From the NCBI GenBank assembly GCA_015680905.1, contig CM027378.1, positions 71,019,501-71,083,500 of the forward strand: a stretch of 64,000 nt of DNA, read 5' to 3'. Positions 56,612-64,000 of the stretch are shown piece after piece; position 1 is the first letter of the stretch, and every line of letters begins with the position of its first letter. The position numbers were made by a program, and so were the translations under genes. The notes under the pieces were generated by a model. The model was not told where the DNA came from, ran no database searches, and saw nothing but the letters and a program-made list of their open reading frames with translations. The DNA comes from Coptis chinensis. Its lineage: Eukaryota; Streptophyta; Magnoliopsida; Ranunculales; Ranunculaceae.

Positions 56612-58489
56612 TGGCAACCATTTGAGATCGTATTCATTACAGAATTTGTAACCCTACTATACTATTTTTTTTAAAAAAAATCCTTATTTTCAAAAGAGGA
56701 CCAGTTTTTCAAAATGTATAGATTCTTAAAAAGTAAATTAAATCTTTTGCCTCTTTAGTGTTCATAATATCCAATGTAATGACAGGAATAAATTGGCTAG
56801 CAAGCACCATAGTTTTTTTTTTCACTAAAACAAGTACAAGGAATTGACAAAAGTGGCTCCTGAAACTGAAACATGCATGCATGGACAAGCCTGAAATTCC
56901 ATTGCTTAAATGTAATATTAACGAACTTTGAATTTCACTGGAAACATGCATGGACAAGCATGAGATTCCTTTGTATAACACCCCTATTTTTATTCTCCTT
57001 TTTAATTATATATATATATATATATAAAGTTAAATAATAATAATAATAATAGATAAAAATAAAAATGATAAAGATTAGAAAGAGATAAGGTAAAGAGGAT
57101 AAACCCCATTTCCTATTTTAAGGGGTTTTTGAAAAAAGGGTGTTTACACAGGAGTTTACAAGGAGAGTTTTAAATAGGGAGAGAGAGAGAGAGAGAGAGT
57201 TTTACAAAGAGTGGAAAAAGGAGAGAATGGCGAAGATTATTATGATTGTTTTTCTGATGATTGTTACGTGATGTTTTTCGTTCTCAAGTTTTTAGTCATT
57301 CACCTCTCTCGTAAACACAATCGAGGTGAGTAGATATTTTTTTTTATCTTTCACTGAACCTAGATTTTTACTTCTATTTAAAAATGGTCAAATATATATA
57401 AGGTTTCTGCTCAGTATTCTTCTACTCATTTCTGCGTTATATGCTGTCAAATTTGAAATACATATTGTTGATCATATGGTCGAATATATGGTTTAACTAC
57501 TATCCCTATTACCATTTTTGAATTGTTATAAATTATTAATGGAGATATACTGCCCCAAAATGTTTATATTATATGAATTTCGCAGGTTATTATATTGTCT
57601 TTAGTTGTGTGAACTAAATTGTTTGGATGATCAAATGGGTTGTTGATTTATGTCGGTTGGTGATTGGTTGTTGATTGAGTTGGGTGTTTTGAATTTTGGT
57701 GTGGTGGAACTGTTGAAGCTCTGTAAAGGTGTTAATGGAGTTGACCTAGATTTAGATTTTGTGTAAGTGATGGGAATCAAGTTTTGATTATATTATTGTT
57801 ATGTCCCATAGGTCAGTTGGGTAATATTTAATGGACTAAATATTATCCAACTGCCCTATGGACTAAATATTACCCAACTTCCCTATGGGACTTAACAATT
57901 ATAGTGTGGGGTTTTATTAGTCACCCAAAACCGAACTGTTTCGGTGGTGGTTGGTGGTGTGTAGAGGGGTTGCGGGGTTGCGGGGTTGTTGAAGCTCCTA
58001 AGGTTTGTTAATGGCGTAAAAAGCTATTTTGGGAGCAGTGAGGGATTTGAGTTTTGATTACACTAATAGGTTGGGTTTTTGAGGGGGAACACAAACAAAC
58101 CGTTTCATGGTGTTTGGTGGTCGCGTTGTGGTCGTTGATTCGGTGGAGATGAGCTGATGAGATGAGGAAGAAGGAGGAGGTGGTGGTGGTGGTGATTCTG
58201 TTTTTTTGCTGTTGGGCTTGGGCCGAAATTTGAATGGTGGGTTTGAGTTGTTTTATAAACTTTTAGGCTTAAGTAATTTATGGTTTTGGGCCTTGAGTTG
58301 TTGGGCTGGTTTATATTATTTTTGTGGGCGGGGTCATTTTTATTTTAAGTGGACTGAATTCTATTAATTTAGATGGGCTTTGGGTTAGAGTTTGTTTTTG
58401 GACCAAATCTGTGCTTGGTTTGGAATCGAGTTTTCACCTAGTTAGGTTCAGATTCAAACTCTTGCCAAATTAAATATAAAAAAAAGAGT

Positions 58490-58990
58490 TTTCTGAGTCT
58501 TCTTTCCAACCCAATTGGCTTCGTCGCATTCCGAGGTCTGTGGTGGTAGATATGCTATTTGGAAGTTTGGTTGACAGAAAATAGTGCGTCAGAAATCAGT
58601 TTCTGTGCACTATGTTCAAGTCCAGTTTTATTTTAGTTAGAGTTTGAACTAGATTTTTACGAAAACATGAAAAAGTAAGATTTGGAAGTCTTCTTTCTAT
58701 TCCAATTGGCCTCATCACATTTTGAGGCATGTGGAATTAGTTATGGTGTCTGGAAGTTTGTCTGGCAGAAAACAGTGCATCAGAAATCAGTTTCTGCGCA
58801 TTGTGTTCGAGCTTAGTTTTCGAACATTTAGAATGATATTGAGTATTTTTTTTGTAAAACATAAGAAAGTAAGTTCTGTGTGATAGCTTTTCAACTCAAA
58901 AAGTCTCGATGCATTTGCACACCTGTGGAAAGCGTTGTGTCATTCAGAAGATAGTTCGTCAGAGATCTATTTTGCTAAAAATTAGGATTT
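58490..58990 (+). repeat. Degenerate tandem repeat, about 190-bp unit
   Basis: The phrases TCTTCTTTCCAACCCAATTG, TTTGGTTGACAGAAAATAGT and CAGAAATCAGTTTCTG recur about every 190 bases. There are two good copies and a partial third. Confidence 0.8.
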
Positions 58991-59934
58991 TTACCAACTT
59001 AAAACTATTTTTACTCCTAGATAGAATGTCATTGGGACTTCGAGTTCTACATGAAAAAAGTAAGTATACCTATCCTAGTTTTCAAATAATCAAGTGGGGT
59101 ATCATTTAGATGGCTATAGGAAAATTTATTATTTTGGCAAGTTACCTAGATAACCTACCATGTTTTCTTTTTAGGGGAGCTCTAGTTAATTTTTATTATT
59201 GTAATGAGATAAATGATTTTACTTAGACATATGAGTGTCTTGAATCTTGATTGCTTAATTTCACATTTGTATTATATTCCAAGTACAATTGTTGCATATA
59301 CACTAAATATTAATATAGATTTATGTTATCTCACGTGACATGTTACCTTAAATTTTGTGTTTAATATATATATAATTGAGGAATGAAAGGAAAATGAAGT
59401 GTGCAACCTTAAAACATGAATTCTTATTGTTTTTGGACTTTGACTATGTGACTGATAAGAACTACGAAGGCTTGATTCCAATATTAAAAGATTTGGATAC
59501 GTAGGCAGCTTTGAGCAAAAGTGCAGTCACTATATTATATATTAGTTATTGTGATAACTATATGTGAACAATGTTAGTACTTAATTGTGTACGTAATTGT
59601 GGTTGTTTAAAATGTATTAACGGAACATTTAACTAATGCTTTATTCCTGATTGAACATTTTGATATCTATGATTTATATAATTGATAATGAGGTGAGTTG
59701 ATTAGTTATTGTATTTGGAATATTTAGTAATGAATTATTGTTTGAGACGATGTTTGTTTTGTAATAAAAATATTATAATAAATGAGAACTCTTGAGTGTT
59801 AAAAACTGGTGTAAAAGTATCCGGTGAAAATTTAATGTGTTGCCCACATCTTTAGATCTCTTCATGCCTCTTTGATGAAAAGAAATGTTTATGACTAATG
59901 ATGTCATATGAAAAGCTGCTTTAAAGAGGAACTA

Positions 59935-60140
59935 AGGCATTCGCCTTGCGGGTGGACTGTATTCCTTGAGTGTACGGGAATATATAGGTCTGAATTCCTT
60001 GAATGTGGCGGGAATAACCTAAGGTATTCATTGAATGTGCCATGAATGACCTATTAGTGTTATGATGAGTATTCCTTGAATGTGGCGGGAATGACCCAAG
60101 GTATTCATTGAATGTGCCATGAATGACCTGATATTTTGTT
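59935..60140 (+). repeat. Tandem repeat of GAATGTG-C-GGAATGACC units
   Basis: Two unit types alternate: ATTCCTTGAATGTGGCGGGA and ATTCATTGAATGTGCCATGA, each followed by ATGACC-like bases. About five copies. Confidence 0.8.
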
Positions 60141-60639
60141 ATGCCCAAAAGAGGCTTTGTGTATGTGTATGGAAAGCCCAGAGATGGCTGTGACTCACAA
60201 GTTACGAGTTTACAAGATGAAAATATGTTTCCTGGAGGCGATATCCCCGCTTGGGACATATGTCTTGTAGTGGTACTCGGTGTGAGTGAGGCACACAGAT
60301 ATGTGTGATTTGGCAAATGTGTGTAATGCAAATCGTATAGTAGGAACTAAAGGTTGGGTTGTGTCTTTTAATAAATGAGTCAACGAGATAATTAATAAGC
60401 AAAGTAAAATATTGATTTTACATGTGACTGAGTTATTACATATGAATATTTATGTATTATGATGTACATGATTTCTTACAAGGAAATGTATACGTGGTTT
60501 GTGTGAGTTGATACTCACGAGGGATGAATGTACTCCCTAGTTGTGATATATTTCCTCATTCTCATAAGTAGACGAGTGGTTTTTAAGAAAAATATTGACT
60601 TTAAGTATGAGCGAGTTGTTGGATATGATTGGTGATATA

Positions 60640-60870
60640 TTATGATATGATGTATATAATTTCTTACTAAGAAATGTGAATATGGTTAGCGTTATATGAT
60701 GGATATGGTGGTGTGATATGAATGTTAGTTAATATTGATGATATATTATAATATGATGGATATGGTGGTGTAATATGAATGTTAATTAATATTTGTGATA
60801 TATTATGATATAATGGATATGGTGGTGTGGCATAAATGTTAATATTCGCGATATATTATTCCAGATTATA
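60640..60870 (+). repeat. Degenerate repeat of TGATATATTATGATATAATG units
   Basis: Three to four copies of an AT-rich unit of about 65 bp that includes GGATATGGTGGTGT. Confidence 0.7.
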
Positions 60871-61714
60871 TATACCCATGATGGTTGTAGTGAGAGTGAA
60901 ATAGATGTATTCTATAAATGATTATGTTTGGGAAATCTAACTTTGTTTTGCAGGAAGGTAGGACTTATTAACTTTTTATGCAGAGACGTTGTCCTACCCT
61001 AAGACGACGTGTTGGCTTAAAGGTAAAGTGTATCAAACTCATATTTAAATAATGTTATCATATGTGTATGTAATAAATTAAATATAAGTAGAAATTATAT
61101 TGTGAGTTATTTTGAAAAGTGAGTATGATGAATACTGTTAAATGAGATTTCTTGAAAATGTATATTGGGGGTTGAAATTTTACTTGGGAAGAAACTGCAT
61201 GCCATTTTGAGAATACGGAAATAACTTGTCTACTAAGTTGAAATTATTGAATAGTATATTTCTTTATTCGAAAGATATTAACGTATTGCTATTTTATATT
61301 TTTAGTCTTACTCATACCAGCAAATTCAATTTGCTGACCCATGTTTGCTTTGTTTTGCAACGTGAGGTGTGTTCTTGGAAACATAGATGGTGGAGTGCAT
61401 TGGATGAGGACACGTGAGTTAGAGTTGCTCTTGGATTCTTATGGTTTAAGGTTTTTCTGAAGTGTACGGTTTTATTTTGAGACAGATGTAATAGAGTTGG
61501 TTAGTTTCTTTGTAATTTAATAATGTGATTGAAGGATTGTCGCTTTTGGTTTTAAATTTGATCTCAGATTTTAATATCATGGTTGATAATATGTTATTAG
61601 AGTTTCGTTCCATCCTGGATTTTCATATGATTGAATAGGGTGACGATTGAGATAATTATATCTTGGATAATTCCCAATTTTAAATTATCAGAAAATTTGG
61701 AGTGTGACACTTTG

Positions 61715-62620
61715 CTTAAACGTAATTGTAATAAACTTTGAATTTCACTAAGAACCATTTACCTTGTGTGACCTACTGCAAAGGAAAATCACTCCAATGC
61801 ATATGTGAGAAATATGCACCAGAATTGACCACAAAGTACATTATCAATAAATTTCTGCCAAGAAGTAGAACCGGCCTTGTTCTTAAAAAAGAAGAACATA
61901 CATAACCAAAAAGCCCTAAAATTTCATTTCAATTATAAACCGGCCACATCATATTACATATGCATATTCTACAAATATTCAAGGTCACTTGTAACCGCAC
62001 ATTTCAGACTTTCTTTGTACACAAAATAAAACGACATCCACTACTACCTAGAGTGAACTCAACCACCAAAGCCAGAAGCATCCTGCCCTGCCTCTTAAGA
62101 GCATAAACAACATCCATAGTACTCCCCTATCAGTGATAGTAACAACATCACGAATCAAGTTTTCTAGAAAGATCTTGAGGACGCTACGTGCCTCTTCGTA
62201 GATCAGAACACTAATACGCTTTTATGTGGCAGTGAACAGATACACCATAAGCATATGTAATCCCTTCAGGCAAGAAAAAAACTAAACCTAACAGCATGCT
62301 CAATTTGATTAACCAAATAGTTAGGAATTAATAAAGAACCTCACTGTACCAACATTGTATTAGTATATACAAACGTTCGACTGGTTTAGACCATCAACTC
62401 ACTGATTAGTTATGGTAAAAACTTTCATGTAACTGTCACTTCAAAAGGCAGCTTCGTAATACAAAACAATCAAGTTGGAGCAGGGCAGTACCATGATACA
62501 CACTCCTAATAAGTATTTTGTGCTTAACAACAGGCGCATTCAGTTGAAATGTATCAAGGCAAAAACTATCTTTTGCATTACCTACAAATGCTATCCCTCA
62601 ACAGAAAACTAAAGAGTAAC
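61715..62620. other. No gene recognised
   Basis: The first bases (TAATAAACTTTGAATTTCAC) repeat a phrase just before the solo LTR (about 56922-56941), a short local duplication. The rest is AT-rich without coding signal. Confidence 0.35.
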
Positions 62621-62624
62621 GGCA

Positions 62625-62880
62625 GCAATTTCACATGTTTGATATGAAATTGTAATCTATCATTGTGATTTTGCAAGGAAATATAGATTGTTTTCAAGTA
62701 CTCGGTACTAGTTTGGGAAACAACATAGAAAACAATTGTTCGTAATAGATGTGTCCCCATTCAACACAGCACCAGCTCCGATCCCTCACCCAACTCATTA
62801 CCTTTGAATTTTTCTCTTGTGAGTTGTTCTAGATATCTAGTTCACCCCAAAGTTGTCCCTCCAAAGTAATGTTGTGTTTC
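62625..62880. repeat. Dispersed duplication (pair with 47890-48175)
   Basis: Second copy of the unit described at 47890. It ends at CCCTCCAAAGTAATGTTGTG. Confidence 0.8.
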
Positions 62881-63062
62881 AAAAAATAAAGTAATGTCGT
62901 GTATTAATTACTTGAGCTGGTGCATGACTACCACGACCTGCAACTCTGAAATAGGTTTAGTCCCACATCGGTTAAGAAATCATCTTAGATCTGGATATAT
63001 TAGATTGATTAGATTGTTTCCACTTACTAATGTCGAGGCTTATTAAGTGAAAACCCTACACC

Positions 63063-63403
63063 CACTGTTCTAAAAATCGGTCACTCGCCTAGGCCCAAGT
63101 CATTTAAAAAACAGGTGGACCGACTAGGCGGTCCAGTCAATTTTTTTATTTATTAATTTTATTTTTGAATGATTAAATGTTGAAAATTAAAGGCACATGT
63201 AGGCTTAAGATTTGAATGAGTTTAAAAGACTAAAGTCTAATGTAAATTATTTGCTACTATAACAAAGAATATGTTTGTATATGAAGTCGATATTCTTCAA
63301 CTATTACGCATTTTTGTAATAAGTATATTTGTTTGTGTTTATTTTTTGAGTTATGGAAAATGATTTTCTTCATTTCTTGTAGTATAGGTGTGTATTATTA
63401 TAT
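63063..63403. mobile_element. hAT-type MITE (second family), truncated copy
   Basis: It starts CACTGTTCTAAAAATCGG and follows the 12848-13346 element closely through GATTAAATGTTGAAAATTAA and TTTCTTCATTTCTTGTAGTA. It is cut off at TATTATTATATAC, where unrelated DNA begins. Confidence 0.85.
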
Positions 63404-64000
63404 ACTAGTGAATGCCCGTGCCAGTCGGCACTCTAGACACATTGCTTTTGAACAACACCCCAAGATACCATCTCTATGGTAGCATAGAATTGATGATATA
63501 TATAACAATTTCTAACAGTTTTATACTTCATAATCATTTCATACTCATACTCAAGTGAGCTTAATTATTGCGATTCTATGCATTTCGGTTCTCACAAACC
63601 AACTCATTACACATACCCTTACACATTCATTAATTCAATACATATCAGAATGAGAATGATGAAAATAAAGGGAGAAAGTCTTCAATTAAGAGCATCATCA
63701 TTTTTTTTTTTAAATAAAAAAATCCAGCAGAGTCTCCTTTGTATTTTCAACATTTCAAAAACCTAAATCCTGTCATAACCTGAAAATCAAACAATATAAT
63801 TCTCATAGATCAACCATACCAAAATATATAACTTCATATTTATACATAACACAAATTACTTCTAAAACTAAAAGACAACTCATTAAACATTAAAGAAGAC
63901 TTTGCATATATAATTTTTCACCTGGGGCTAATTCTAGTAACGAAAAGGAAAAATAAAATAAAATAAATACTCCACACCTACTGATTGAGTTCCTCATTTA
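63404..64000. other. Unassigned DNA starting TACTAGTGAATGCCCGTGCC
   Basis: The abrupt start within a MITE, at TACTAGTGAATGCCCGTGCC, looks like the terminus of a mobile element. Starts of this kind are seen in some plant Helitron-like elements. The window ends before any second terminus. No coding sequence is visible. Confidence 0.3.

Larger units (their letters stand above)
56974..61709 (+). mobile_element. Giant solo LTR (4.7 kb)
   Basis: It starts TATAACACCCCTATTTTTAT and ends TTTGGAGTGTGACA, flanked by a perfect CTTTG duplication (56969-56973 and 61710-61714). The TATAAC start is probably TGTAAC with one change. There are no gag or pol motifs and no internal copy of its own ends, so a solo LTR is the simplest reading. 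It shares a layout with the solo LTR at 18712: AT-rich start, tandem repeats in the middle, GTGTGACA end. A GAGAGAGAG run is at 57178-57199. Confidence 0.85.

Noticed and set aside
62955..62990. GTCCCACATCGG resembling the upstream element of plant snRNA genes
   Set aside because: The motif is present, but no snRNA sequence (U1, U2, U4, U5 or U6 start) follows at the right distance. The same phrase is also common in plant repeats.
1..64000. tRNA, rRNA or CRISPR features
   Set aside because: I read for tRNA arms (GGTTCGAATCC-type boxes) and regular spacer arrays and found none. The repeats here are tandem or transposon-derived.

Overview
This is a stretch of nuclear DNA from a flowering plant, most likely a eudicot. 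It is AT-rich and built almost entirely of transposable elements and gene debris. The plant assignment rests on plant-type L1 LINEs (ORF1 with a DUF4283 domain, RNase H at the 3' end), Ty1/copia and Ty3/gypsy elements, hAT, Mutator and CACTA termini, and fragments of recognisable plant genes with plant-like splice sites. I found no intact host gene. Every long reading frame belongs to a mobile element or to a broken or captured gene piece.

Layout. 1.4-8.7 kb: an RPL7a pseudogene, then an hAT-type MITE split by a 5.8-kb Pack-MULE (1899-7714) that carries exon pieces of RPL3, an organellar small heat-shock protein and a probable RAD7-like gene. 8.8-10.6 kb: a GEM-like GRAM-domain gene whose first exon is interrupted by a 1.4-kb non-autonomous LTR element with an exact 5-bp target duplication. 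11-12.5 kb: a degenerate LINE. 12.8-13.3 kb: a second MITE family. 14-25.5 kb: a nest in which a LINE remnant holds an hAT element (itself holding a MITE) and abuts a near full-length LINE, which in turn holds a 3.8-kb solo LTR. 25.5-28 kb: a CACTA-like terminus next to a carbohydrate-kinase exon and a 0.2-kb tandem duplication. 28.9-30.2 kb: a copia fragment. 30.4-34 kb: MITEs and a long fold-back element. 34-37 kb: LINE 3' ends. 37.8-38.8 kb: a 511-bp palindrome followed by a primer-binding site and gag debris. 41.5-42.2 kb: an open RNase H reading frame with a proline-rich N-terminus. 42.6-46.7 kb: a plus-strand LINE holding another solo LTR. 48.7 kb: a 26-bp minisatellite. 49.2-54.9 kb: a nearly complete Ty1/copia element. 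55.9-56.6 kb: a short LINE with a 12-bp target duplication. 57-61.7 kb: a third giant solo LTR. 62-64 kb: MITE pieces and unassigned DNA.

The nesting orders many insertions in time. The best leads are the Pack-MULE with three unrelated host fragments, the family of giant solo LTRs (one with a dense array of TTGAC W-box cores), the two long inverted-repeat structures that could make hairpin RNA, the GEM-like gene broken by a TRIM-like element, and the RNase H frame that has kept its catalytic residues. All family calls were made by eye, without database searches.
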